Assembly: GCF_008704535.1 (NCBI RefSeq)
Contig: NZ_CP023701.1
Location: 4,218,501-4,282,500 of the forward strand
Source of the DNA: Streptomyces subrutilus
GTDB taxonomy: Bacteria > Actinomycetota > Actinomycetes > Streptomycetales > Streptomycetaceae
Length of the DNA: 64,000 nt
Direction of reading: 5' to 3'
Shown: positions 24,392-33,821 of the stretch, piece by piece
Position numbering within the stretch: position 1 is the stretch's first letter
How the letters are laid out: every line of letters begins with the position of its first letter
Program-made: the position numbers and the translations under genes
Notes under the pieces: generated by a model
Databases searched by the model: none
What the model saw: the letters and a program-made list of their open reading frames with translations, nothing else
Told to the model about the DNA's origin: nothing

Positions 24392-24796
24392 TGTCCTCAG
24401 TCCTTTCCCTCGGGAGGTCCCGGACACTGGGCCACCACGGGAGCCGGGCGCAGGGGTCGACGCAGGCAGCCGCGGCCGTTTCCGGACGGCGCGCGGTGGT
24501 TCTCCGGGATTCGGGCCTGGCGGCACCCTGGGAAGCGGCCGGCCATGGGCCCCGCGCCCTCGTGCCGCCCGGTCCGCGGGAGCGGGCACGGGGCGCTTTC
24601 ACGAGGCCCCTCCATCGTCACGCCGTCCGCCGCCGGTGTCCACCGGGGGACCCGGCGCCCGGACGGCCGCCCGAAGGCGCCCGCCGGGCAGGGCCGTTGC
24701 GTCCCGACGGTCACGTCCACGTCCACGTCCACGGCCCGGCCCGGCCGATCCGCCCGACCCCTACCCGCCCGACCCCGTACCCGCCCGGTCGCGCGC
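24392..24796. other. Intergenic region without a recognised gene
   Basis: About 400 bases between the secreted-protein gene and the end of the helR-like gene, both on the minus strand. It is extremely GC-rich. It holds three copies of GTCCAC in a row (24715-24732) and no convincing reading frame, RNA gene or operator. Confidence 0.6.
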
Positions 24797-26974
24797 TCAG
24801 GCCCCGCCGAGCGCCTCCGGCAGCGGCTGCGCGTGCAGGGCGCGCAGGCCCGACACGGCGCGGGTCAGGCACACGTACAGGCGGCGCAGGCCGGTCCGTT
24901 CGTCCGGCTCGCCGGCGACGATCGCGGCCGGTTCGTCCAGCACCACGTAGTCGTACTCCAGGCCCTTCGCGAGCGACGCCGGGACCAGCGTCAGCCGGGA
25001 CAGCGCCGTCGTCTCCTCGCCCGGCGACAGGTACGGCAGGTCCGCCGCCAGCAGTGCCTCGCCGAGGGCGGGGATCCGGGCGTCCGCCGCGATCAGCCCG
25101 ATCGAGCCCTCGTGGGCGAGCGCCGCCCGGCAGGCGTCGACGGCGGCCTCCGTCAGCCCGGTGGGCTCGGCGACCCGGGTGACCTCCAGCGAACCGGGGG
25201 CCTCGCGGACCGAGGAGACCGGCGCCAGGCCCGGGGAGATCGACGGCAGCAGGCGGGAGGCGTACGCGATCACCTCGCGCGGCACGCGGAAGCCCGCCGT
25301 CAGCTCCTCCAGCAGCGCCTGCGGCTTGCCCAGGTGGGTCAGGGCCTCGTCCCAGCTGCGCGTGGCCCACGGCGTGGTGCCCTGGGCGAGGTCGCCGAGG
25401 ACCGTCGCCGAGCCCGTGGTGCAGCGCCGGCCCACCGCCCGGTACTGCATCGGCGACAGGTCCTGGGCCTCGTCGAGGACGACGTGGCCCAGCGACGGGG
25501 TCCGCTCCACCAGGTCGGCCGCCTCGTCGATCAGGACCAGGTCCGCCGCCGACCACTGCGCCGACTTCACGCTCCGGTACGGCTTGGGCCACAGCAGGAG
25601 CCGCTGTTCGTCGCCGGTCAGCACCCCGTCCGCGTGCAGGGCCAGGAACTCCGGGTCGGACAGCAGCCGCAGGACCAGCCTGGCCGGGTCGACCGGCGGC
25701 CAGATCTCCTTCACGGCGGCCTTGACCGCGGGAGTGCGCGCCACCGCGTCCTGCACGCGGTCGTCGGGCGCCTCGCCCGCCTGTTCCATCCGGACGAGCA
25801 CCGCGTGCGCGATCCGCTGCGGCAGCGCGTCGCGGGCCGCGCCGTAGCGGATGTCGCGTGCGCGCAGTTCCGCGGTCATCTCGGCCAGTTCGTACGCCGG
25901 GACCCGCCAGCGGCGCGAGCCGCGCACCACCATCAGCGGCTCGGCGGGCTCCGTGACGTGCGCGTCGAGGGCCGAGCGCAGCACCCGTGCCATCCGCGCG
26001 TCGCCCTTGACCACGGCGGTCGGCGCCGGGTCGGTGCCGCGCACCGCCAGGCCGTCCCGGGCCACCAGGTCCTCGACGGTGGCCTGCTTGACCTCCAGCT
26101 CGCCCAGGGCCGGCAGGACCTGCTCGATGTAGTGCAGGAAGGAGCGGTTCGGGCCGATGACGAGCGTGCCCGTGCGGGCGAGGCGGTCGCGGTGGGCGTA
26201 GAGCAGGTAGGCGACGCGGTGCAGGCCGACGGCCGTCTTCCCGGTGCCGGGGCCGCCCTGCACGCACACCGAGCCGGACAGGCCGGAGCGGACGATCTCG
26301 TCCTGCTCGGGCTGGATCGTCGCGACGATGTCGCGCATCGGGCCCACGCGCGGCCGCTCGATCTCCCGCTGGAGCAGCCGGCTGACGGCGCCCGCCTCGG
26401 CGGGGTCGGTCAGGTGCTCGTCCTCGTACGCCGTGAGCTCGCCGCCGGTGTAGCCGAAGCGGCGGCGCAGCGCGACGTCCTGGGGGTCGCGCCGGGAGGC
26501 CCGGTAGAACGGCTGGGAGACGGGTGCGCGCCAGTCGATGACCATCGGGTCGCCGCCGGCGTCGTGGACGTGCCGGCGGCCGATGTAGAACTGCTCGCCG
26601 TCCGCGCCCTCGGCCAGCTCCGCGCCGGGTGCGTGCAGGTAGTCCAGCCGCCCGAAGAACAGGGGGGTGTGCGCGAGGTCGGCGAGGGACTTGATGCGGT
26701 CGTCGATCTGGGCCTGGAGGACGGCGGCGTTGACCCAGTTCGCGGTGACGTCGCGGATGTCGAGGGACTCGGCGTCCTCGCGCATGGCGCGCAGCGCGGC
26801 GCGGGAGGCGCCGAGGTGCGCCCGCTCACGGGCGAGCGGTCCGGCGGGACCTGCCGGGTCGGCCGGGCCTGTCGGGTCGGCCGGGTCTGTCGGGCCTGTC
26901 GCGTCGGGAGCGTCGCCGGGGGCGGGCGGTCCGGCGGGGCCGGCCGGGCGGGGTGCGGGGGCGTGCGCGGGCAC
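24797..26974 (-). CDS. helR: HelD/HelR-family RNA-polymerase-recycling ATPase
   Basis: 725 residues from GTG 26974, with GGAGG seven bases ahead; the upstream reading to 27307 lacks any ribosome site. It is a UvrD-like superfamily 1 ATPase: Walker A GGPGTGKTAVGLHRV (about residue 215), Walker B VVLDEAQDLSP, and the C-terminal arginine motif LYVCLTRAV. The N-terminal part ELAEGADGEQFYIGRRHV followed by DPMVIDWRAPVSQPFYRAS is typical of HelD proteins, which pry stalled RNA polymerase from DNA. The actinobacterial subtype HelR can also displace rifampicin. Before it is a Pro/Ala/Asp-rich tail of about 45 residues with PADPTGPADPAGP repeats. No rifamycin-associated inverted repeat was spotted upstream. 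Confidence 0.86.
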   Translation of the reverse strand: MPAHAPAPRPAGPAGPPAPGDAPDATGPTDPADPTGPADPAGPAGPLARERAHLGASRAALRAMREDAESLDIRDVTANWVNAAVLQAQIDDRIKSLADLAHTPLFFGRLDYLHAPGAELAEGADGEQFYIGRRHVHDAGGDPMVIDWRAPVSQPFYRASRRDPQDVALRRRFGYTGGELTAYEDEHLTDPAEAGAVSRLLQREIERPRVGPMRDIVATIQPEQDEIVRSGLSGSVCVQGGPGTGKTAVGLHRVAYLLYAHRDRLARTGTLVIGPNRSFLHYIEQVLPALGELEVKQATVEDLVARDGLAVRGTDPAPTAVVKGDARMARVLRSALDAHVTEPAEPLMVVRGSRRWRVPAYELAEMTAELRARDIRYGAARDALPQRIAHAVLVRMEQAGEAPDDRVQDAVARTPAVKAAVKEIWPPVDPARLVLRLLSDPEFLALHADGVLTGDEQRLLLWPKPYRSVKSAQWSAADLVLIDEAADLVERTPSLGHVVLDEAQDLSPMQYRAVGRRCTTGSATVLGDLAQGTTPWATRSWDEALTHLGKPQALLEELTAGFRVPREVIAYASRLLPSISPGLAPVSSVREAPGSLEVTRVAEPTGLTEAAVDACRAALAHEGSIGLIAADARIPALGEALLAADLPYLSPGEETTALSRLTLVPASLAKGLEYDYVVLDEPAAIVAGEPDERTGLRRLYVCLTRAVSGLRALHAQPLPEALGGA

Positions 26975-27294
26975 GGGACTGCCTCCAGCTGCTGGTGCGG
27001 AACGGGAGCCTGCCGGTTTCCGTGCGGCAGGCGGCGCTCCCGGTGACGCGGCGGGAGGCGGCAAGAGCGGAGAGTGTAGCCACCGGCGGCGGGCGGCGCG
27101 AACGGATATCGGCGCCGCGGGCCCGCGGCGCCCGGGACCGCCGTACGGGTCGCCCCCGGGGCCCTCTCCGGGGCGCGTCCTACCAGGGGCAGAGGGACCG
27201 GGGAGCGGCATGGGCCGGGAGGAGGAGGTGCGGGGCCCGGCGGTTGCGTCCCGGGGCCGATGTGCCGGAGCCGGAACGGACGCACCATGGATGC
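26975..27294. other. Divergent promoter region with no gene seen
   Basis: 320 bases between the divergent helR-like gene and a small conserved gene. It reads as noise in all frames. I see no clear operator. Confidence 0.5.
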
Positions 27295-27480
27295 ATGAGC
27301 ACCGCAACCTTCACCCCGATGCAGGGCGGCCGCCCGAGCGGCGCCACCGCCACCTCCGACTCCCGTCCCCGGCACACCCTGGGCGGCGTGCTGCGCGCCG
27401 CGAAGGTCTTCGCGGCCACCGCCGTGAGCGTCGTCGTCCTGGGCGAGTACGCCGAGGACGCGGGCGTGGTCCGCCGCTGA
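27295..27480 (+). CDS. Small hypothetical protein
   Basis: 61 residues from ATG 27295, starting MSTATFTPMQGGRP. The second half, RAAKVFAATAVSVVVLGEYAEDAGVVRR, has a single weak hydrophobic stretch. It is not recognised. The reading frame is open much further upstream, but those codons have no start with a ribosome site. The following gene begins 41 bases later, so they may be co-transcribed. Function unknown. Confidence 0.6.
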   Translation: MSTATFTPMQGGRPSGATATSDSRPRHTLGGVLRAAKVFAATAVSVVVLGEYAEDAGVVRR

Positions 27481-27521
27481 CCGTCCGTGGCGGGCCCCGC
27501 TGATCCACTAGGGTCACGCGC

Positions 27522-28418
27522 GTGACCCGGAGTCCCCTTCCCAGCCGTCTGCCGTCGCCCCTCGTCGGCGCGCTGGTCACCGGCTCGCTGCTCGCGCTCG
27601 GCGTCCTGTGCGTCGCCCTGCGCGTCCCCATGGCCGACGCCCTGGTCCGCGGCTTCACCGCCGCCGAGTGGCGTCCGCCGGCCGCGTACCCGCCGTTCGC
27701 GGCGATCCTCTTCACCCCCGCCGCCTGGCTGCCCGCCGGAGCCCTGAAGGCCGTCGTCGTCCTGGGCACCGCCGGCCTGTTCGCCCTGCTGGTGTGGCTC
27801 TCCTGCCGGCTCGCCGGACTGCGGGCGCGCCGGGGGCCCGTGCTGGCCGCGACCATCGCCGGGCTGTGGCTGGAGACCCTCTTCCACGACCCGCTGCCCG
27901 GCCTGGTCAACCTGGCCCTGACCTGCCTCGTCCTGTGGGACCTCGGCCGGCCCGGGGCCGCCCTCGGCAAGGGCTTCGGGCTGGGCGTCGCCGCCGGGAT
28001 CGCCCTGACCCCGGCGGCCCTCGTCCCGTACCTGCTGCTGACCCGCCGCGTCCGGGCCGGGCTGACGGCGCTGGCCGCCTTCGTCGGCACCGCCCTGCTG
28101 GGGCGCCTGGTCCTCCCCGAGGCCTCCGACGAGTTCTGGACCCGGCACCTGCCCGCCGCCGGCCGCGAGCTGCTGCCGGGCTGGCCGCAGCTGTGGGTGT
28201 GGGTCGTGCCGCTGCTCGCGGTGCTGACCGCGGCGCTCCGTACGCCCGCCGCCGACCCGGGGGCGCTGCGGCCCGCCGTCGCGGCCGACGTGCCCGTCCC
28301 CGAGCCGCGGCGCCCCGCCGAGGTGTCCGGTCCGGTCCCGCGGGCGGGCCGGGGGCCGGGGGCGAGGGCGTCGGCCGGGCGCGTCAGTCGGTCGTCAGCA
28401 GCTCGTCGGCGTCCATGA
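27522..28418 (+). CDS. Short GT87/DUF2029-like integral membrane protein
   Basis: 298 residues from GTG 27522, with about six hydrophobic segments. YPPFAAILFTPAAWLP, then LPGLVNLALTCLVLWDL, IALTPAALVPYLLLTRR and LPEASDEFWTRHL are the landmarks of polyprenol-phosphate-mannose dependent mannosyltransferases (GT87), but the usual N-terminal loop and the C-terminal third are missing, and the last 70 residues are low-complexity. The protein may be inactive or a remnant. Its last 35 bases overlap the end of the convergent XPB gene, so the tail is not constrained by a dedicated stretch. Confidence 0.65.
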   Translation: MTRSPLPSRLPSPLVGALVTGSLLALGVLCVALRVPMADALVRGFTAAEWRPPAAYPPFAAILFTPAAWLPAGALKAVVVLGTAGLFALLVWLSCRLAGLRARRGPVLAATIAGLWLETLFHDPLPGLVNLALTCLVLWDLGRPGAALGKGFGLGVAAGIALTPAALVPYLLLTRRVRAGLTALAAFVGTALLGRLVLPEASDEFWTRHLPAAGRELLPGWPQLWVWVVPLLAVLTAALRTPAADPGALRPAVAADVPVPEPRRPAEVSGPVPRAGRGPGARASAGRVSRSSAARRRP

Positions 28419-30027
28419 TCCGGTAGGCGTAGCCCTGTTCGGCGAGGAAGCGCTGGCGGTGCGCGGCGAAGTCCTGGTCGATGGTGTCGCGCGCGACGAC
28501 CGAGTAGAACCGCGCCTCGTGGCCGTCCGCCTTCGGGCGCAGCACGCGGCCCAGGCGCTGGGCCTCCTCCTGGCGGGAGCCGAAGGTGCCGGACACCTGG
28601 ATGGCGACCGTGGCCTCGGGCAGGTCGATGGAGAAGTTCGCGACCTTCGACACGACGAGCACGCTGATCTCGCCCTCGCGGAAGGCGTTGAAGAGCTTCT
28701 CGCGCTGGGCGTTGGAGGTCTCGCCCTTGATGACGGGCGCGTCCAGGTGCTCGCCGAGCTCGTCGAGCTGGTCGATGTACTGGCCGATGACCAGGGTCTG
28801 CTCGCCCTTGTGCTTGGCCACCAGGGCCTCGGTGACCTTGCGCTTCGTCGCGGTCGTCGCGCAGAAGCGGTACTTCTCCTCGGTCTCGGCGGTCGCGTAC
28901 GCGAGCCGCTCCGTCTCCGTCAGGTTGACGCGGACCTCGACGCAGTCGGCGGGCGCGATGTAGCCCTGCGCCTCGATCTCCTTCCACGGCGCGTCGAACC
29001 GCTTGGGCCCGATGAGCGAGAACACGTCCGACTCGCGGCCGTCCTCGCGCACCAGCGTCGCGGTCAGGCCGAGCCGGCGCCGCGCCTGGAGGTCGGCGGT
29101 GAACTTGAAGACGGGCGCGGGCAGCAGGTGCACCTCGTCGTAGACGATCAGCCCCCAGTCGCGGGAGTCGAACAGCTCCAGGTGCGGATAGACGCCCTTC
29201 CGCTTGGTGGTGAGGACCTGGTACGTGGCGATCGTGACGGGCCGGATCTCCTTGCGGGTGCCGGAGTACTCGCCGATCTCCTCCTCCGTCAGCGAGGTCC
29301 GCTTGACCAGCTCGTGCTTCCACTGGCGGGCCGAGACGGTGTTCGTGACCAGGATCAGCGTGGTCGCCTTGGCCATCGCCATGGCACCCGCGCCCACCAG
29401 CGTCTTGCCGGCGCCGCAGGGGAGCACCACCACGCCGGAGCCGCCGTGCCAGAAGCCCTCGACGGCCTGCTGCTGGTACGGGCGCAGGGCCCAGCCGTCC
29501 TCGGCCAGGTCGATCGGGTGGGCCTCGCCGTCCACGTACCCGGCGAGGTCCTCGGCGGGCCAGCCCAGCTTGAGCAGCGTCTGCTTGATCTGCCCGCGCT
29601 CGGAGGGGTGCACGGCCACGGTGTCGGGGTCGAGCCGGGCCCCGACGAGCGGGGCGACCTTCTTGGACCGCAGGATCTCCTCCAGCACGGGCCGGTCGGT
29701 GCTGGTCAGGACCAGGCCGTGCACGGGGTGCTTGGAGAGGGTGAGGCGGCCGTAGCGGGCCATGGTCTCGGCGACGTCGACGAGCAGCGCGTGCGGGACG
29801 GGGTAGCGGGAGAACTCGACGAGGGCGTCGACGACCTGCTCGGCGTCGTGCCCGGCGGCGCGGGCGTTCCACAGGCCCAGCGGGGTGATCCGGTAGGTGT
29901 GGATGTGCTCGGGTGCCCGCTCCAGCTCGGCGAAGGGAGCGATGGCCCGCCGCGCGGCACCGGCGAGCTCGTGGTCGACCTCCAGCAGGAGGGTTTTGTC
30001 GCTTTGGACGATAAGTGGACCATTCAC
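28384..30027 (-). CDS. DNA repair helicase XPB (ERCC3-type)
   Basis: 547 residues from GTG 30027. This superfamily 2 helicase has all motifs: ALRPYQQQAVEGFW (Q/Ia), VVVLPCGAGKTLVG (Walker A), VYDEVHLL (DEVH box), GLTATLVREDG, and GSRQEEAQRLGRVLRPK (VI). The N-terminal 150 residues are the bacterial XPB domain. Bacterial XPB has ATP-dependent unwinding activity and is seen in actinobacteria, with a role in repair or transcription still not firm. The gene 121 bases upstream is its usual partner protein, on the same strand. Confidence 0.95.
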   Translation of the reverse strand: MNGPLIVQSDKTLLLEVDHELAGAARRAIAPFAELERAPEHIHTYRITPLGLWNARAAGHDAEQVVDALVEFSRYPVPHALLVDVAETMARYGRLTLSKHPVHGLVLTSTDRPVLEEILRSKKVAPLVGARLDPDTVAVHPSERGQIKQTLLKLGWPAEDLAGYVDGEAHPIDLAEDGWALRPYQQQAVEGFWHGGSGVVVLPCGAGKTLVGAGAMAMAKATTLILVTNTVSARQWKHELVKRTSLTEEEIGEYSGTRKEIRPVTIATYQVLTTKRKGVYPHLELFDSRDWGLIVYDEVHLLPAPVFKFTADLQARRRLGLTATLVREDGRESDVFSLIGPKRFDAPWKEIEAQGYIAPADCVEVRVNLTETERLAYATAETEEKYRFCATTATKRKVTEALVAKHKGEQTLVIGQYIDQLDELGEHLDAPVIKGETSNAQREKLFNAFREGEISVLVVSKVANFSIDLPEATVAIQVSGTFGSRQEEAQRLGRVLRPKADGHEARFYSVVARDTIDQDFAAHRQRFLAEQGYAYRIMDADELLTTD

Positions 30028-30148
30028 GCGCAGCGCCCCGTTTCACTCAGGTCAAACCTCCAGTGTGCCGTACGCCGGCGCCGCGGGGAACGCGCGGCGC
30101 GGGCGGGGGCGGGGGCCGGGCGCGGCGGCCGGCCGGGCCCCGGCCGCG

Positions 30149-32611
30149 TCAGAGGTGGTCGTCGGCCAGTTCCGCCACGCCCGTGATCCGGTGCAGGGCG
30201 TACGTGCGGACCTCGTCCGCCGTGTGGTCGTAGCCCGTGACGAAGCCGCCCTCCACCCGGACCGGGGCGATGACCCGCTGGCTGGCCGCGCCGTCCGCGT
30301 TCACGTAGCCGATCCACACCGCCGACCCGGTCAGGGCCGCGGCCTGCACCGTGGCCAGGGTCTCCGCCGCGCTGGTGCGCGGGAGTTCGCCGGGGGCGCC
30401 CGTCGGCTCGGCGGGCTCCTTGCGGACCGCCGTCGCCGCCCGCTCGCCCGCGCGTACGGCCCGTACGGCCGCGCCCAGCAGCGTCGCGTCCGGGACCGGT
30501 GGCCCGTCCGGCACCGGCACGGGCGCCGAACGGGCCGGCGCGCGGCGGGCGTCGGCCCGGGCCACCACCACGTCGCCGGTCCGGGACTCGGCGGCCGGCG
30601 CGTAGCCCATCGCCCGCAACCCGTCGAGCAGCGCGCCCGGTTCGGCCTGCGCGGCCAGCACGGTGGGGGCGAGGCGGCGCAACCCCATCCCGGCCGAGCG
30701 CTTGTCGGCCAGGATCTCGCCCAGCACCGAGTCGTCGTCGCACCGCACGTACGAGGAGGCCGCTCCGACCCGCAGGTGCCCGTGCCGCCGGGCCACGTCG
30801 TCGATCAGGTACGCCAGCGGCTGCGGGACCGGGGTGCGGCTGTGCTCCTTGAGGAAGGCGTGCAGGTCGACGGCGGTGTGCCCGGCGTCCAGGGCGCGCC
30901 GCACCGACCCGGGCGTGAACCGGTACACGGTCGCCCCGCCCTTGGACTCCACGTCCGCGAGCACCGCCAGGGTGTCCCCGAGCGGCCGGCGCAGCGGGCC
31001 GGGGGCCACGGCCGTCAGGTCCGCCTGGAGCAGGACGTGGTCCACCGGCTCCGGCAGCAGCGGGGCCAGCAGCGGCGCCGGGTCCCGGCGCTCCAGCAGC
31101 GCCCGGCCGGGCCCGGACAGCGCGCCGCGGCCGGTCACGCCGAGCACCTCTGCCTCGGTCAGCACCCCGTGCGCGAGGCGGGCGCGCAGGTCGCTCGTCC
31201 CGCGCACGGGCCGCTCCCAGGCCAGCCGGTCCAGCAGGGCGTCCGGATCGGGGGAGGCCCCCTCGGGCAGCTCCGCGAGGAGCTCCAGGACGCGCCGGCG
31301 CACCTCGGGTGCGGCCGAGCGGTCGAGTTCGGGTCCGAGCACGGACAGGGTGCGGCCCTTGGCGTCCTGTTCGCCGGCCAGCCCGGCCGTGCGGGTGGCG
31401 GGCAGCCAGGCCGCGGCCAGCACCGACCAGCGCTCCGCTGGGGGCAGTTCGCGCCAGTCGTCGAAGGCGGGGGTCGGCGCGTACCGCTCGTCGGCCTCGC
31501 CGTCGCCGGCCAGCAGCCCGGCCGCGTACGCCAGCTCGATCCAGAACGCCGCCTGGGACTCGCCGGTGTCCAGCAGGGCCGCGGCCCGCTTCAGGTCCCG
31601 TACGGACAGCCCGCCGGCCCGCAGCACCGGCGGCCCCGCGTGCTCCCAGGACTTCACCAGCTCCTCGACGGTGGCCAGCGCGGCCAGCGCCTGCCCGGCG
31701 GCGTTCGCGTCCACGAGCGGGGGGCGGTGCTCGCGGTGCGCGGGCACCGCGGGCGCCACCGGCGCGGTGTCCCGGTGCGCCAGCCCCCCGCGCAGGTGCA
31801 GCGCCACCTCGCGCGGCAGCACGACCGTGCGGGCCGACGCGGGCAGCAGCAGCCCCCGGTCGCGCAGCCAGCGCACCGGCGCGGTCGGGTTCGGGGTGAC
31901 CTCCCCGTACGGCGGGCCCCACACGAGCCGCCCCAGGACCTGGTGGGCCTCGGCCGGGGCCTCGTCGAGCAGCGCGGACATCCGCCGCGGGTCGGTGAAC
32001 AGCCCGGTCAGCGCCGCCACCGCGGACACCGGGTCGTGGGTGGCGGGCAGTCCGGCGGCGGCCACGATCTCCTGGACGCGGGTCGGGGACATCCCCGCGG
32101 TGGCCTCCGCGACGGTCGGCCCCAGGCCGGTCGGGGAGGGCCGCTGTGCCGAGGGCGCCAGCAGCTCGCGGGCGGTGCGCACCAGCCGCAGCCGGTCGTC
32201 CTCGCCCCACACCAGTGCCTGCTCGCGCAGGGTGGCCAGGGCCCGGGGGAGCGCGGCGCGGGCGCCGTTGTCGTGCCCGCTCTCGCCGGTCTCGCCGGTC
32301 AGCAGAGACTCCAGCACCGGGTACGGGCAGGGGTCCGGGGCCACCGCGAGGGCCTCGGCGGTCTGCAGCGCGAACCGGTCGAGGCGCTCCAGCGCCCGCA
32401 CCACCGAGGCCCGGGTGCCGGCCCGGGTGGCGAGCTGGGTCACGTCCCCCGGCACCGGGCTGAGCAGGTCGGGCCGGGCGCGCAACAGCGCCCGGAGTCC
32501 GGCGTCGTCGCGGGAGCGCAGTGCCTCGGCGAGAGAGCGCGGGGACCCGGCGCCGGTGCTCCCCGCGGAGCTGCCGGCAGCGCGTCCCGCCGCGGTGCTT
32601 TGCTCGGGCAC
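30149..32611 (-). CDS. Helicase-associated (Helicase_C_3/WYL-like) XPB partner protein
   Basis: 820 residues from GTG 32611, with AGGAGGCGACT ahead. Large, leucine- and alanine-rich, cytoplasmic. The middle (LLQADLTAVAPGPLRRPLGDTLAVLADVESKGGATVYRFTPGSVRRALDAG) is the Helicase_C_3 domain found next to XPB in actinobacteria, and the end (WIGYVNADGAASQRVIAPVRVEGGFVTGYDHTADEVRTYALHRITGV) resembles a WYL effector-binding domain, which senses nucleic acid or ligands in other regulators. No helicase motifs are seen, so it probably serves the XPB helicase. The position directly upstream of XPB supports this. Confidence 0.85.
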   Translation of the reverse strand: MPEQSTAAGRAAGSSAGSTGAGSPRSLAEALRSRDDAGLRALLRARPDLLSPVPGDVTQLATRAGTRASVVRALERLDRFALQTAEALAVAPDPCPYPVLESLLTGETGESGHDNGARAALPRALATLREQALVWGEDDRLRLVRTARELLAPSAQRPSPTGLGPTVAEATAGMSPTRVQEIVAAAGLPATHDPVSAVAALTGLFTDPRRMSALLDEAPAEAHQVLGRLVWGPPYGEVTPNPTAPVRWLRDRGLLLPASARTVVLPREVALHLRGGLAHRDTAPVAPAVPAHREHRPPLVDANAAGQALAALATVEELVKSWEHAGPPVLRAGGLSVRDLKRAAALLDTGESQAAFWIELAYAAGLLAGDGEADERYAPTPAFDDWRELPPAERWSVLAAAWLPATRTAGLAGEQDAKGRTLSVLGPELDRSAAPEVRRRVLELLAELPEGASPDPDALLDRLAWERPVRGTSDLRARLAHGVLTEAEVLGVTGRGALSGPGRALLERRDPAPLLAPLLPEPVDHVLLQADLTAVAPGPLRRPLGDTLAVLADVESKGGATVYRFTPGSVRRALDAGHTAVDLHAFLKEHSRTPVPQPLAYLIDDVARRHGHLRVGAASSYVRCDDDSVLGEILADKRSAGMGLRRLAPTVLAAQAEPGALLDGLRAMGYAPAAESRTGDVVVARADARRAPARSAPVPVPDGPPVPDATLLGAAVRAVRAGERAATAVRKEPAEPTGAPGELPRTSAAETLATVQAAALTGSAVWIGYVNADGAASQRVIAPVRVEGGFVTGYDHTADEVRTYALHRITGVAELADDHL

Positions 32612-32753
32612 AGTCGCCTCCTGGTCGCGTCGGCCGGTCAGTCGGCCGGTCCCCATCCGGCCAACGGTATCCGCTGCGCCCGCGGCCGCTCCACGGCCAC
32701 TCCACGGGCGTACGCGCTACCTTTCCGGCAGGCGGTACGGGAGGAGCCGGGAC

Positions 32754-33821
32754 ATGGGGATCGAAAGCGACCATCTGGTCTACGAATATCTGAGCCGGGT
32801 CGGGGACTTGGCGCAGCGCAGAGCGCTCGACTCCGGCGACCGGATGCGGCTGGTGGCGGGGCTGCGGGACGAGATCGACCGCCGGCGCGCCAAGTACGAT
32901 CCGGACACGCCGGCCGCCGTGCGCCGCATCCTGGAGCGCATCGGCACGCCCGAGGAGGTGCTGGACACCCTGGGCGCCCGGCCGGTCCGCGCCTCCGCCG
33001 AGGCCCCCGCGCCGACGCCCGTGGACCCCGGCCCGGGCGTTCCCGCGCAGCGCGGTCCCGGACGGCCGCGCCGGGGGAGCGTCCCGCCGCCGCGCCCGGA
33101 GCGGGAGCCGCGGAACGTACCGCCGCACCTGGCCGGGCTCGACGAACTCGGGCCCTCGGACGGCCCCGAGCCCGACTGGTGGCGGCTCACGCCGGGCGCG
33201 CACGGGGCGGGACCGCAGGTGGACGGCTTCGCGGGCGGCATCGAGATCCCGGACCTGTTCAAGCACGGCCCGGACGACGACGAGGACGGGGACGAGGACG
33301 GCGAGGGGGCCGGGCCCGGGTCCGGGGCGGCGGGGGCTGGGCGGAAGCCGGAGGCGGCCGGCCCGCCCGGCGCGGCGCAGGGGCGCGCGCGGACCGCCGT
33401 ACGGTTCCTGCGCGAGCGGCACCGGGCGAAGAAGGCGGCGGCGGTCGCCCCCGCCGCCGAACCGCAGGCCGTGGCCGCGGTCGTCCGCCCCCGGCCCAAC
33501 GCCTTCCTGCTGCTGGCCGCGGCCGTGCTGGTGGTGGGCGTGGTCACCGGCTACTGGCTGGTGCTCGTGGTGGGCTGGCTGCTGCCGTACGCCTCCCGCG
33601 TCCTGCGGCCGGCCGAGCGCAAGTGGGCCGTCCTGGGACCGCCCGGCGCGGTCCTGGCCGGGGCGGGGGTGTGGCTGTGGGGCCGCATGAACGGCAAGTG
33701 GGGCGAGGCCCTCGCCGAGGACCAGCTCAGCGGGGCCGTGACCGGCATGGGCCCGTGGGTCCTGCGCGGCGCGGCGCTGGCGTCGGTCCTCTACCTGGTC
33801 TGGCGCTCCCGCCGCCCGTGA
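32754..33821 (+). CDS. Conserved membrane protein with acidic linker
   Basis: 355 residues from ATG 32754, with GGGAGGAG ahead. The first 75 residues (YEYLSRVGDLAQRRALDSGDRMRLVAGLRDEIDRR, then RRILERIGTPEEVL) form helices with the pattern of the HAAS-type fold linked to membrane regulators. A Pro/Gly-rich section, an Asp/Glu run (HGPDDDEDGDEDGEG) and a basic stretch follow, then three or four membrane helices from residue 250. Function unknown. It is divergent from the XPB-partner gene, and its last 31 bases overlap the convergent ABC ATPase gene. Confidence 0.75.
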   Translation: MGIESDHLVYEYLSRVGDLAQRRALDSGDRMRLVAGLRDEIDRRRAKYDPDTPAAVRRILERIGTPEEVLDTLGARPVRASAEAPAPTPVDPGPGVPAQRGPGRPRRGSVPPPRPEREPRNVPPHLAGLDELGPSDGPEPDWWRLTPGAHGAGPQVDGFAGGIEIPDLFKHGPDDDEDGDEDGEGAGPGSGAAGAGRKPEAAGPPGAAQGRARTAVRFLRERHRAKKAAAVAPAAEPQAVAAVVRPRPNAFLLLAAAVLVVGVVTGYWLVLVVGWLLPYASRVLRPAERKWAVLGPPGAVLAGAGVWLWGRMNGKWGEALAEDQLSGAVTGMGPWVLRGAALASVLYLVWRSRRP

